A DNA stretch of 64,000 nt, from contig JBBHKE010000221.1 of the NCBI GenBank assembly GCA_037447655.1, forward strand, positions 136,072 to 200,071, read 5' to 3'. Of the stretch, positions 9,118-20,216 are shown piece after piece. This stretch comes from Zygnema cylindricum. Its lineage: Eukaryota; Streptophyta; Zygnematophyceae; Zygnematales; Zygnemataceae. Below the pieces are notes generated by a model. The model worked only from the letters and a program-made list of their open reading frames with translations. It ran no database searches and was not told the origin of the DNA. Both the position numbers and the translations under genes were made by a program. How positions within the stretch are numbered: the first letter of the stretch is position 1; each line of letters begins with the position of its first letter.

Positions 9118-9937
9118 GTGAGTAATCATGTCTGCGTGCACTTTTTTGCTACGACAGTTCCGTTCCTTCCCTCCCTCCCTCCGTCCCTTGGTCCCCCTCT
9201 TTCTCTATTTTCGCACTAATTTTCGCACTAAATGTCGCACTAAATGTCGCACTAAATTTCGCTCTAATATTCGCTCTGAAATGTGGTTCACAGTTCGGGT
9301 GCACTCGTTGTTGCGATGGGCTTTGAAGCGATGCTTGGGCCTTGGCGAGGCTTGAGGGGGGGGGTGGAGGGAGACAGAGGGGGGGAGAGGGAGGGGGGAA
9401 AGAAAAAATTAAAGGACACCGTAAGACTGATTAAATCTGTTGCGATGAAAAGTTCGTCCATATTTTGAGGGATTATGGAGGGAGAGGAGAGGAGTGCCGA
9501 AGGATTTAGAAGGGTGGGGTAAGAGGATTTTCAAGGGAAGTTTTTTCTGGCGGGTGATAGGGGGAAGAGATTCACTCTCTCTCTTCACGCTCACATCTTA
9601 TCTCCCTCCCCTCCTCCCCCCGATACCCTTGACACAGGGCATGTGAGGACAGGCCGTGGAGTAGGGGGTGAGGAAGGGCGATGTTTGGGGATGGGTTGTT
9701 ATGACAAAAATGGAAAGCAAGTGCAGAAAAATCTTTATGATATTTAAGGAGAGGGGGTGAGGGAGGCTGTAAAAGAATGTGGGCAAGTGGGTGGTAGTTC
9801 ACTTTGGTTTGTGCGAGAGGGAAGGGGAGTTAGGTTGAGTGAGAAAGTGGGAACTTGTTTGGAGAGGTGGAGAGTGGGGGGAGGAAAGAGAAAAGAGGGA
9901 GATATTGTTCAATGACTTACAGGGGTGCACGGTGCAG
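9118..9937 (+). other. Intron between cap exon and first LRR exon
   Basis: It holds a C/T tract, the 12-bp array at 9212-9283, G/A-rich tracts (9355-9400, 9830-9905) and otherwise unremarkable DNA. A possible short exon after CACAG at 9294 (encoding SGALVVAMGF) has no GT donor and no LRR match, so I do not call it. Confidence 0.5.
9212..9283 (+). repeat. 12-bp minisatellite, six copies
   Basis: Units are CGCACTAATTTT, CGCACTAAATGT (twice), CGCACTAAATTT, CGCTCTAATATT and CGCTCTGAAATG, a 12-bp period through six units. Confidence 0.9.
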
Positions 9938-10009
9938 ATACATACAAAATTATGGTACGGGGGGGAGCATTGCGCCACAGATTGGGAACCTCACCAAGAT
10001 GAGATACTT
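9938..10009 (+). CDS. LRR exon 1 (72 bp), donor mutated
   Basis: After acceptor GGTGCAG the 72 bp encode YIQNYGTGGSIAPQIGNLTK and MRYL, matching the plant LRR consensus (NxLxGxIPxxIGxLxxLxxL) in register. Entry and exit are phase 2, as in the other LRR exons. The base after the exon is A: ATAAGA replaces the expected GTAAGA, so the normal donor is lost. This could cause intron retention or skipping, or be a sequence error. Confidence 0.65.
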
Positions 10010-10944
10010 ATAAGAGAAATTTGGGAGGGGGAATGGATGTTCTGCACATAAACTAAACAAAAGAAAATGCACATGCTTTGTACATGCTTGGTTATAATAA
10101 AATGGTAAAACAAAAAAGATTGTATTACATACAATTCTTGTTATAATAGTAAGGTAGGAAGTTTAACGATAAAGGTCTGCTGATTGTTGGAATACCGTCA
10201 TTTTGCGCTTTTTAGTAACCCTTATGATTTGAATGGGAAAAATCCGACTTTCCGTGCCGTTGTAGGTCATACATAAACATAGTTGTGGACAGATATTGAT
10301 TTTTTTTTTGCTACAGATAAAGTTGATCTGAATTATGAAAGTTGGTGAATATTGATAAAAAAAAAAAGAAGAATCAACAAATTTCCAAGTACAAAAAAAT
10401 TACATAGTTATGTAGTTTTAAGTAAGAAAATTTACATTTGATCAAAAACCATATGAAATAGATTATTTTGAATAGTGGTTAATACTCCCGATTTTAAAAA
10501 TAGGTAATGTTCGATTTATAAAAAAAAGTAATTCTGATTGTGTATCAGAATAGCTTTGGTGAACACTCTAAAGCCGCCATGTTAGCGATGAATTTACAAC
10601 ATCTTCACTTTTCCTCGTGAAGAAAGAGTTGACACGCACAAAGAAAAGGTAGAGATAAACAACTACTTGCTGTTGGCAAAAAAAAACAAAATAAACATTT
10701 GAAAACGGAGGTAGCAAACAGATCAAAATCAATGATGAATCCTCGTGTAGACTGTGGAACATAAATACGTTTTCTTAGTACAGCTATTTGATGTCCTTTT
10801 GCTCCCATGGCGAACAAAGTGCACCAATTTGAGATACAATGCATTGTCACAACGATAAAAATGTCCATTGAAGATCATCCCATTATCTTGCGGATGATGG
10901 GCTACCAGGAGTTTTTGTGACGTTCATGTTATCCACATCTATTT

Positions 10945-11625
10945 TGAGAGGGGGAGAGAGGGAGAGGGGGGAACAAGTGGAGAGGTGGAGAAGGGGAGAG
11001 AAAGGGAGGAGTAGAGGAGGAGAGAGAGGAATGGTAGCGAAAGGAAAGGAAGAGGGAGTTCGAAAAGGAGAGAGGGAGAGAGGGGGAGAGAGGAAACGAG
11101 AGAGATAGGGCAAGGGAGTGAGAGTGGGAAAAAGGGAGGGTGGTTGAGAGAGAGTTGGAGACGGAGCGGGAGTGAGAGTGGCAGAGTGAGATGGGGACTG
11201 TGAGGAGCAGGGGGAGGGGGATGTAGGTGAGAGAGGAAAGGAGAGGGAGAGGGAGGGGGGGAAGTGATGGGCATGGAGGCAGAGGGAGAGGGGTCGTTGG
11301 GGGGGGGGGGGTGGTGAGGGGGATATGTAAAAAGGCACAGAGTGGGAGAGGGGACGAGAGGAGGGGATGATGACGGGGGAGAGGGAAAGAGGGAGAGGGG
11401 GCGAGGAGAAGAATATGAGAACGAGAGAGGGGTAGAGGGATAAAGGGGCAAAAAGGGAGATGAATAGAAAAGGAGAGGGGGAGAGGTGTAGGAGCGATTT
11501 GGGAGAGAGTGGGGGAAAGGGGATTCTGAAGGCTGAGAGGGTGATCAGAGGGCTGAGAGGGTTGAAAGGGAAGATAGGGAGAGGAGGAGAGGTGAGGGCG
11601 GAAGAGGGAAGGTGAGAGGTAGTGG
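10945..11625 (+). repeat. G/A purine minisatellite
   Basis: About 680 bp of GGGAGAGAGGGAGAGG-type sequence, almost free of pyrimidines on the sense strand. Comparable tracts follow the second and third LRR exons (14027-14475, 16911-17300). All three end in a similar GTACTTAGTT..TTTGT sequence, so they are duplicated intron parts. Confidence 0.85.
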
Positions 11626-12178
11626 GAGATACTTAGTTTTTTGTATTTTTATCATTTTTCTCATTTGTTTATCTTTTTTTTGTTTTTAATCTGGGACAAT
11701 AAATTATTTTATTTTAAGCATTTAATGGAAGGCAGAATGTAGGGGTTTAGATATAAGATGTAAAAATATTTACGTGTTTTTATGTTTGTGGGGCATAAAG
11801 CAAATATATTTTATCTTGTATTTTTTAATAGTTTCGAATTGGTTTCGTTGCAATTGTTTTTTTGATGAAGTTTTATATTGAAAAAATTGAACTACAAAAA
11901 TTAAGCGAAAGAACAGAGCAATTGGGCGAGCGTGAGGCGGGGGTTCGGCGCGGCGCGGTGTGGGGAAAGGATATACAAACATACACATGATTACTGTTTT
12001 TTTCGTAATCATGACAAAAAGAACTATTATCAACAAGGCTTTATATTTACAACGATATACTATCAATCATAATATAATCCATTAATAATAAAAGTAATAC
12101 ATGTATATGTATATATATGTTTATATATACATGTTTTTATATATATGTATGCAGGTATAATAACAAAAATCTATAACT

Positions 12179-12509
12179 ATACCGTGAATCACTTATAATG
12201 CTAAGAAATTATAAGTGTGAAGAAAAAAGAGTGGTTTCAATGCTATATTGAGGTTCATGACCTCACGCCAACAAAATAATAACTCAATCTATACATCTAA
12301 CACAATCAGGATGCTTATTTCCATAGTGTAGCCCATTAAGCCTGTCTTCACATAGTCGACGTTTAACCATGTGAGAACAAGTTCGCGTGATTTTACCCGT
12401 CTTTATTGCTAGGAATCAATCCTGATAGCGCTACTTAAGGTTCAGGGGTCCAAATTTCGGGGCATGGATTTAGTGTTGTTAACACAATAAGCAATTCACG
12501 CTATCCAGT
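12179..12509. mobile_element. Probable degenerate MITE
   Basis: Left end CCGTGAATCACTTATAATG and right end CAATAAGCAATTCACG are imperfect inverted repeats bordered by TA, related to the CACCGTGAATCG family seen elsewhere. About 330 bp, non-coding. Confidence 0.45.
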
Positions 12510-13329
12510 AAAAAAAAATGTCAAATGGTAAAAACTAAAAATGTTAATTTTAAATTTTGCGGACTAAACATGAGAGAGAAATCTTCATTGTCAATGAAAA
12601 AAGACGAATGAAATCAATATTTTCTTTAGTTTTTACGTTGACATCAAAAAAATTCCTTTCTTTTTTTGTGAAATGTTATTTTTTTCTAAGCTTTGTTAAT
12701 TATTTATTTTTATATTTGAGAAATTTTAATTTTAAATAATTTTGTAAAGGAAAAGAGGATGGGAGGGGTGGGCAGGTGGGTCTCAAAGAGAGGGATAAGT
12801 GGGGGAAATTTGTGTTCAAAGTATTTTTGGAGTGTAAACTTTGCATGTAATTAATTTACGTTTTTTCATCTATATTTTGCCGATTTTTTTTCTTATTAGA
12901 ATGATATTTTTTTTCTTTTCATGTAGGAGTGGGGTTAAGGGAGGGACTAAATCCATCTAGTGGAAACATCACAATTTGTTCATTTTTCTTCCAAATGATA
13001 ACATTTTTTTTTTGTTATATTTTCTTATTTAAGAACTTTGAGGTATAATAATTTTTTTGAAACAAAAGTGGGAAAGCAAAAGGGACGGAGTGTAGAAGAA
13101 AAAGTACGGATAATACATATATTCATTATCTGTAGGCATATGTATGTGTTAGGGAAGTATTAGAGAAAAATGTAATTTTTCTTTTAGAATTCGACAGGAT
13201 TTATACAAAATTTTCCCACTTACAAATTATATTTTTTAATATCGATATATACTGTTGAAAAGAACTTATGTTGATTTAATGTTTTTTATTTTTATTTTTT
13301 CAAACAGACTAATAATTAGCAAAACTTTT

Positions 13330-13545
13330 TACCGAAAAGTGAAGGTTGATAATTGAGGGAAAGAGGGTAAACAGGGGGAGGTGTAAAAAGGGGGCGGCAA
13401 ACGTGAGGGGGCAAACGGGGGGGGAGTGAAATGGATGAGGCACAAATGCAAACGAAAAAAATACAATTCTGTGCGGGAAAGTTGTAAACCTATATAGTTT
13501 TCCATTTTCCTTAACATTTTATATTTGTTGGGTATTTGTACGATG
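13330..13545 (+). repeat. Exon-less copy of the LRR pre-exon intron block
   Basis: GAAGGTTGATAATTGAGGG, the G-rich middle, CAAATGCAAACGAAAAAAAT, GGGAAAGTTGTA and GGGTATTTGTACGATG match, in order, the sequence upstream of the LRR exons at 13914, 16785 and 17675. Where the others have TTGTGTCACAG plus the exon, this copy has neither. It is a duplicated unit whose exon was lost. Confidence 0.65.
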
Positions 13546-13913
13546 GGCTTCCTTGATGTTTTTGAAGTTTTCTTGTTTATAGTTTCTTTTACATTTATAT
13601 TTTCTTTGAAGAAATGTTTTGCAGATCTTATTGTTTTTTTTTAACAAGGTAAAAATGAGGGATAGGTTGTACAAAAAGAGGAAGGTTGATAAATGACAAG
13701 AAAGGGGTAAAAATGAGGGGGAGTGAAAGGGGGGCGTGTAGAGGGCGGAGTAAAGAAAAAAGGGAGAGAAAGGGATGGGTAGGCAAAGATGCAAAAGAAA
13801 AATGCAATTGTTTGTGGGAAAGTTGTATATCGACGCTGTTTTTTTTTCTTCTCTCACGATATAATAATTTTTGAGTATTTTTATGATGTGTTTTGTTGTT
13901 GGTTGTGTCACAG

Positions 13914-13985
13914 TTCTCTACCTGAAAACCAGTTGAATGGGAGCATTCCATTGTCAATCGGTCAGCTGACATCCCTCCGAGTCTT
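13914..13985 (+). CDS. LRR exon 2 (72 bp)
   Basis: Flanked by GTGTCACAG and GTAAGACATATG. Encodes SLPENQLNGSIPLSIGQLTS and LRVL: one complete plant-type leucine-rich repeat in phase 2-2. The upstream 250 bp and the downstream purine tract are shared with the next LRR exon, marking a segmental duplication. In LRR proteins each such 24-residue unit adds one turn to the ligand-binding solenoid. Confidence 0.85.
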
Positions 13986-14026
13986 GTAAGACATATGACG
14001 CTATGGTTTTGTTACGTGTCAAAAAA

Positions 14027-14475
14027 GGAGAGGGACAGGGAGCAAGGGAGTGGGGTGATAGAGGAAGCAAGAGGGAGAGAGAGAGAGGGAAAAAAATGGG
14101 GAGGGAGTGGGAGAAGGGGGGAATGGGGAAGAAAGGGAGAGGAAAAATACAGTAGAGAGGGAGAGAGGGCAAGGGGGAGATAGGTAAGGTGGAGAGGGGG
14201 AGATAGGGGGAGAGGGGTAGAGGAGGTGAGGGTGAGAGGGGGATATATGGAGAGGGAGAGAGGGAGAGGGGAAGAGGGGTTGAGGGGAATAATGGGAGAT
14301 AGGGAGAGGGGTAAAGGGAGAGATGGGAGGGGGGGAGAGGGGGAGATGGGTGGACAAGGGGTTAGACATTGAGAGGACAAGACAGAGGGGGAAAGGGGGA
14401 ATGCGGAAGAGGGAAAACGGGGAGGGGAAAAGAGAGGTAGACGGGGTGGGGGAAGAAAGAATAGGAGAAGCTGGA
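14027..14475 (+). repeat. G/A purine minisatellite
   Basis: About 450 bp of GGGAGAGGGGGAGATAGGG-type repeats, 40 bp after the second LRR exon. It ends AGAAGCTGGAGGTACTTAG, like its paralogue ending near 11635. Confidence 0.85.
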
Positions 14476-14840
14476 GGTACTTAGTTATTTGTACTCCAAT
14501 TGTGTTTATCATAGTTGGTTGATTTTCTTTCTAATGATATGCAATAATTTTTTTTCTTGAATATAGAAGCAAAGGCTGGAGTTAAGGGTAAGCGGTAAGA
14601 TGTAAAAATGTATACCTCCTTTTGATTTAATAACATATGCGCATTTGGGACATGAACGAAAAGGACATTTATATTTTGATTTCGATTTTTCATAAAATAT
14701 ATATATATATATATGTACATATATATATTTTTTTGTGTTTACCAACCATATTTGATTTTATTTTTCATTAGTTTTTAATTGGTGTCGTCAACATCATTTT
14801 TCTGATAAGAATATGTAATATAACCATTTGAATTACAAAG

Positions 14841-15499
14841 TGTTGGAATATTGTCGTTTCGCGGTATTTCCACGAAGCGTCATACCAACATTTAATTGTT
14901 GACGTGAAGTAACACGTCATCATACGAAACGTACGATGTAAGTTTCGTGGTACTATTTTTTGAAGCATCCGCGAACGAAACATACTATTTCGTTTCGCGT
15001 GACTTTTGTCTTCATGTACAGGTGTTTCAATTTGCGTGCAGGTGTGTTCGTGAAGCGACACGTGTTTAAGTCAATGTTTGGAGTTTGTCGTTTCGAAGGA
15101 AGAATCGTGTGCGCCTTCCTTCGTGGAACTTTCATTTGAAGAGTGCACACTCAACTAGGGACACACTTCGTCGCTATGCTAAGTTCTGCTTGTCTTATCT
15201 TGTTGTCTCTTAGTGCAGAGTAGCGAGTATTTAGGCAGCAGTGTACATGTGCAGAGTATTCGATTATTGAATCTCATATGATTCAATCATAGAGGATTAA
15301 TCTTGGAGTAAGAGATTATTTAAAGAGAAGAGAGAAGAGATAGAAGAGAGAAGAGAGATGTTGTAAAGAGGCTTCCGCCAAGAACACTTATAATTCTTTT
15401 TGGCTGAATATTCCTCTTGTCTTTTATGAGCTTCCGCTGTGTAATGATTTATGTTTTGTGAATTATTATAAGTGAAATTCTTTTACTTAAGATCATACA
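14841..15499 (+). mobile_element. Solo LTR in intron, 5-bp target duplication
   Basis: Begins TGTTGGAATATT and ends ATCATACA, with CAAAG directly before (14836-14840) and after (15500-15504). The paralogous intron block near 11885-11915 runs uninterrupted across this point (TTGAACTACAAAAATTAAG against TTGAATTACAAAG/TTGGATTG), which shows the empty site. It has no internal coding sequence, so it is a 659-bp solo LTR. The TG...CA ends and 5-bp duplication define an LTR retroelement; its family is unknown. The strand is arbitrary. Confidence 0.8.
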
Positions 15500-15504
15500 C
15501 AAAG

Positions 15505-16784
15505 TTGGATTGAAAAAACAGTGCAAAAGGGCGAGGTGAGGGGCGGTACAAAGCGGAAAGGGTGGGTGCCGCAAAAGTGTATGCAAACATACATATGATT
15601 ACCATTTTATGCTTTACAGTGACAAAAAGAACAAGCAACAACAATGATTGTAATAAAAGTAATATAGTGTTAGTCATATTAAGTATCAAGCAATAAAATA
15701 TTTAAAATAATGTATATTTGTATATGTATACATATAGATAAATTAACAACAACCAATACATATTAGTTCAAGAAAAATAAAATTAAATATAAAAACCAAA
15801 AATATTAATTTATAATCCCACGAACTAAAATTCCAGGGAGCAATCTTCAATTTCAGCAATGAAAAACGAATCAAATTTGTATTCTCTTTAGTTTTTAAGT
15901 TGAATTTTAAGTTTTTTTTATTTTTTTGGAAATATTTTTCTGCTCTTGTTAATTTCGGAATTTAAAACAAATTCGTAAAGGAAAGAAATTGGGAGGGGAG
16001 GGCGTGTGTGTTGCGGGGAGAGGAACAAGCGAAAGAGGAATGTGGTTAAAATAAATGTGGAGTTTAATTTTTGTGTTTGATTGATTTTTGTTTTTTCTTA
16101 GAGAGTTTTTGCGACCATGTGGTGTGGAAATTTTAGAATTTGTTCATTTTTCCTTCAAATACTAGCAATTTAATTTTGGTTTGTTTCGCTTATTTTCCTT
16201 TGCTGTAATATTTTACTTGAATAATTTGAGATAGCATAATTTGGTTCAAGCAAAAGAGGGAAAGCAAAAAGGATAGGGTGCAAAAGATGAGATGCGAACA
16301 TGTATATTTATATATATACATATATATATATTTATATATATGTATATATATATTATCAGTTGGGAGGTATTAAAAGAACATTAGGAGGTATTAAAGTAAT
16401 AAATATATTTCCTTTTAAAATTTGACAAGACTAGTAAAAAATATTATCGCTTACAATTTTTTTTGAAGTTGTCGAGAAAAAAAATCATTTTGATTTTAAT
16501 GTTTTTTTCTTTTTCCAAAATAGAGTAAACTGAGAGATATACTATACTGAACGGTGAAGTTTGATAAATGAGGGAAAAGAGGTAAAAATGAGGGTGTAAA
16601 GGGAGGCAGGTAGAGTGAGGGAGCAAACGGAGAGGGAGGGAAAGGGATGGGTAGGCAAAGGTGCAAACGACAAAATGCAATTGTGTGTGGGAAAGTTGTG
16701 TATCGATATTGTTTTTTTTCTTTCTCACCGTTTAATATTTTTTTAGTATTTTTATGATGTGTTTCGTTGTTGGTTGTGGCACAG
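15505..16784 (+). repeat. Intron block paralogous to 11900-13545
   Basis: Shared landmarks in order are GGGCGAG/GCAAACATACA.ATGATTAC (11925-12000 and 15530-15610), the AACTAAA..AATCTTCA..ATCAATG stretch (12560-12620 and 15825-15880), GAGGGAAAGCAAAAGGGA (13065 and 16255) and the pre-exon block (13330 and 16540). This indicates duplication of a 3-kb intron unit. Confidence 0.7.
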
Positions 16785-16856
16785 AACTCTATCTGACAAT
16801 AAGTTGAGTGGAAGCATTCCATCGTTCATCGGTCAAATGACAACCCTCGAATCTGT
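16785..16856 (+). CDS. LRR exon 3 (72 bp)
   Basis: Flanked by GTGGCACAG and GTAAGACACATGG. Encodes TLSDNKLSGSIPSFIGQMTT and LESV, one full LRR, phase 2-2. It is separated from the previous exon by 2,799 bp and has the same flanking intron landmarks, including the donor-side GTAAGACA.ATGGC.CTATGG. Confidence 0.87.
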
Positions 16857-16910
16857 GTAAGACACATGGCACTATGGTTTTGTTAAATGTGGTTTTGTTA
16901 AATGTCAGAA

Positions 16911-17300
16911 GAGAGGGTGACGTGGAGGGGGGGAAATAGGGTGAGAGATAAAGTGAGAGGGAGAGAGGGAAAAGAAAGGGAGGGAGAGAGAGGGGGAGTG
17001 GGGGAGAAAAGGAAAGGGAGAAAAGAGTTGAGAGTGAGAGAGGAGAAAAGGGAGATAGATAGAAGTGGAGAAGGGGGTATAGGGAGCGAAGAGAAGGGTA
17101 GAGGAGGTGAGGGTGAGAGGGGCATACGGGGAGAGGAGAGAGGGAGAAGGTTAGAGAGGGTAAAAGAATAGTGGAAAGGAGAAAAAGGGCAGAGGAAGGA
17201 GGGGTGGAAGGGAGGTGGAAGGGAGGGAGAGTGCGGAAGAGGGAAAACGGGGAGAGGGGGAGAGAGGTAGACGGGGTGGGGGGGAAGAAATAGGAAAAGT
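16911..17300 (+). repeat. G/A purine minisatellite
   Basis: Third member of the purine-tract set, starting about 55 bp after LRR exon 3 and ending in GGGGTGGGGGGGAAGAAATAGG, close to the end of the tract at 14475. Confidence 0.85.
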
Positions 17301-17674
17301 GGGAAGTACGTGATAATTTGTGTTCTTATTATTTCACTTCGTTTGTTTTTAATAACGATATATGTTGTTGAAAAGAAGTTATGTTGATTTTAAGTTTTTT
17401 TTTTCTATTTTACTAAACAAGGTAAAAATGAGTGATAGATTATACCAAACACGGAAGGTTGATAAAAGGGGGTGAAAATGGGGGTGTAAAAAGGGGGGTG
17501 TAGAGTAACGGGGCAAATGGAGGGGGAGGTAAAGGGATGGTTAGGCAAAGATGCAAACGAGGGAATGCAATTGTGTGTGGGAAAGCTGTATATCGATATA
17601 GTGTTTTTTCCCCCTCACCGGTTGAAGTTTTTTGAGTATTATTATGATTTGTGTTGTTGTTTTTTGTGTCACAG

Positions 17675-17746
17675 AGATCTATCTAACAACGAGTTGACTG
17701 GAAGAGTTCCATCGTCCATCGATCAAATATTATTACTTTCTGGGTT
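17675..17746 (+). CDS. LRR exon 4 (72 bp)
   Basis: Flanked by TGTGTCACAG and GTAAGATACTC. Encodes DLSNNELTGRVPSSIDQILL and LSGL. The Asn ladder and G.VP are kept, but IDQILLL departs from the usual IGxLxxL, so this repeat is under weaker constraint or decaying. The preceding block (17400-17670) is a third copy of the pre-exon intron unit, 890 bp after the previous exon. No further LRR, transmembrane or kinase exon is visible to the right. Confidence 0.8.
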
Positions 17747-17849
17747 GTAAGATACTCTCCCTCCAATACCCTTTACTTCCCTCAAAGAGGGAGAGGGGTA
17801 AAGGAGGTGGGGTAGAGAGGCGGAAGAGGGAAAGGAAAAGGGATAAGTT

Positions 17850-18600
17850 TTTTTACTTATGTTTAAAAATTAGTCACTTAATAATCAATAATAACAATAA
17901 AATAAAATTTAATACGTAATTCTTAACACCTAATACTAAATCATCACTGCTTATTACTTGATACTTATTAATTAAAACTCACATTTATTATTTATTATTT
18001 AATATTTAACACGTAATATCTTATATTTATTAATTAATGATTTTACCTAATTATTATTGCTTAATAGTTACAAATTTATATTGAAAACTTAATATCTAAT
18101 TTTTTATAACTAATACTTAGATATTTAATACTTGTTTGTTAATAATTAATAAGTATTAGTTTTCTACTATTAACTAATACTTGATACTGAGTACTTAATA
18201 ATCAGCAATAATTAGTAATAATATATACGTTATACTTAATCAGCAATAGATAACTAATTATTACTGTTTAATACGTTACTCTTAATTATTTATACTTTAT
18301 AAACAATAATATTATTTATTAACCATTACTTATTGCTTACCACTCATTACTTTATACTTATAAATTAATGTTATGTACTTATTAACTAATGCCTAATACC
18401 TATAACGTTATACCTAATATATAGTATTTAATAATTGATTGTCAACACTTATTACTTAATACTGAATACGAAATAAAAACAAAACAAATTTGATTACCGC
18501 TAAAGCATTTTTAAGGGTTAAAAAAAATCATAAGCAATATTAAAAATTAGTAAATAATAATAAAAAATACATATGATCATAATAAAAATATATTAAAAAA
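17850..18600. repeat. AT-rich low-complexity sequence
   Basis: Reiterated but imperfect TTAATA, ACTTA, TATTA and TAATAC words with few G residues. No fixed period and no coding frame. Confidence 0.75.
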
Positions 18601-20214
18601 TATTAGAAGGAAGAAACCTGTGGTTTTTTTTTTTATAAAGTTTTGCGTTTTTTTTGCTAATTTGGATAATTAAAGTGTGCACAAATGTTGATGGTTTGTC
18701 CCAATTTTTTTTATGACAGTATTAATTGTGAAAGTAAAAATATTCAGTAGATTTTTGACATCATTAAAGTATATTTCCACTAATCGTTTCCGTCGACAGC
18801 ATGGTCGTCAGTGTGAACATTAACTGACATTCAGCGCGACAAATAGTACTAGCGTCATAATGACGTCAAAGCTATACGGACTGACAGATTTTTGTACGTC
18901 TACGTAATTTAGTGTTTATAATTTCAGCGCGGATAATTAATGCCGACATAACACAATATAGAGTACTTAAATAAATTAGAGTAAACTTCCTCTATGAAAA
19001 AGTTCTATCACATAAATTAGAGTTCATTACTCTACTTGTTTTTTTTGGTTTTTTTACTCTAATTTTTTCATTACTCTAATTACGATGCGCGGTGTAGCAT
19101 CATAGAGGTACCAAGCGTTTTAAACGCACGCATGAAACGTCGAAAAAATAATGATAAATGCGCACGGAACACATGCAATTTTTTTAAAATGCGTTGACCG
19201 ACTTTGACTTCATAATAAAATAGAAAATAAAAAAACATTTAATCAGAAGTACTACTACAACTTAGGGTATGTGCCCATGTATAAAAGTACCGATTTTTTA
19301 GTATATCGCCCGTCAAAGATTTTCCCGCGGCTTCCGCTGGCTTTGCATCCACGCTGGCGGAAGGCACATAGGCTCTGCCACGTGTAGCCACATAATCGCG
19401 CGTTCGTCGCGGATATTTATTTACTTTTCGACAAGACGCAATGCTATACGTTCAGGCTCCTAAAATTGAACTCCTTCAGGTCACTTGTTGCAAACTGAAA
19501 GGTTTTACCGACGGCGTATTCACTTCTGCATCCGACAGTCAATGTTTATGCCCGTAACCTTGGAGAATGAAATCGGTCATCCAGTAACTTAGTTTTTTTG
19601 ACAGAAAAAAAATATTTTGGTACGGCAGTAAATAACCACATTTTCAAATTTCAAACCTAAATGTAACTTCACCCTAACTCAAAAAAATATTTACGTTAAT
19701 ATTGGAACTGTTTAAACTAGCGTTAATTACTCCGATGCCGAATATTTTTAGGTAGTGTAATGTATGAAATGTATCAGTCCGTACTATAATTTCTCATTAT
19801 TTCGTACAGATGTTGAAAATATGTGTCAGATTATCGCGTCGACCGGGAAGATTGAGTGCGTCGCGCAGAAAAGCGTACTCGGATTTGATTTCAAGTCATA
19901 AAGACGAAGGAAAATCAGGCTGACCTGTTCTCACATGTTCAGGCGTCGAATATGTGAACACTGAGTTATCGCGGCTACCCTAAAAACATGGGAGCGTGTA
20001 TCGATTCCTTAACTTTAACAGCGATTCACGGTGTACTTTAACCTTTTTATAAAAAATTCCGTACATTTAATCCGTACACGAAAGCTACGAATTTTACGAA
20101 AATTTCAAAATTTCAAAAATTTAACGCATTTTTGTAAAAAAGGTAAAATCCGTACGTCTGGTACCTCTATGGCTAGCATAGATGTCCTATGCGCATAAAA
20201 CCCACGGAGTAAAC
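18601..20214. other. DNA-transposon debris, no gene seen
   Basis: Contains MITE right ends at about 19080-19096 (ACGATGCGCGGTGTA) and 20024-20040 (GCGATTCACGGTGTA), a block of TTAGAGTAAAC/GAGTTCATTACTCTA shared with 22700-22810, a dispersed repeat (19308-19660), and a 12-bp inverted pair CATAGAGGTACC (about 19102) and GGTACCTCTATG (about 20160) about 1.05 kb apart. Confidence 0.5.
19308..19660 (+). repeat. Dispersed repeat, second copy at 59790-60130
   Basis: Shared landmarks in order: CAAAGATTTTC.CGCGGCTT, GCATCCAC.CT.GGCGGAAGGCACAT, TCAGGTCA.TTGTTGCAAACT, GAAAGGTT..ACCGA.GGCGTATT and AAAAATATTTTGGTACGG. Same orientation, about 350 bp, no coding potential seen. Confidence 0.75.
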
Positions 20215-20216
20215 TA

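Larger units (their letters stand above)
10010..13913 (+). other. Long intron made of duplicated blocks
   Basis: Contains a purine minisatellite (10945-11625), a block 11640-13330 paralogous to 14480-16530, a MITE-like insertion (12179-12509) and an exon-less copy of the pre-exon block (13330-13545). No convincing LRR exon was found between 10010 and 13913. Confidence 0.55.

Noticed and set aside
9295-9355. Possible extra LRR-gene exon (SGALVVAMGFEAMLGPWRG)
   Set aside because: It follows a CACAG acceptor in phase, but there is no GT donor at a suitable end, no LRR pattern, and the next sequence is a G-rich tract.
11338-11451. Long proline/serine-rich open frames on the minus strand of the purine tracts (also 5026-5493, 14012-14512)
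   Set aside because: They are translations of GGGAGA minisatellites (SLSPSLP-type) in several frames at once, as expected from low-complexity DNA without stops.
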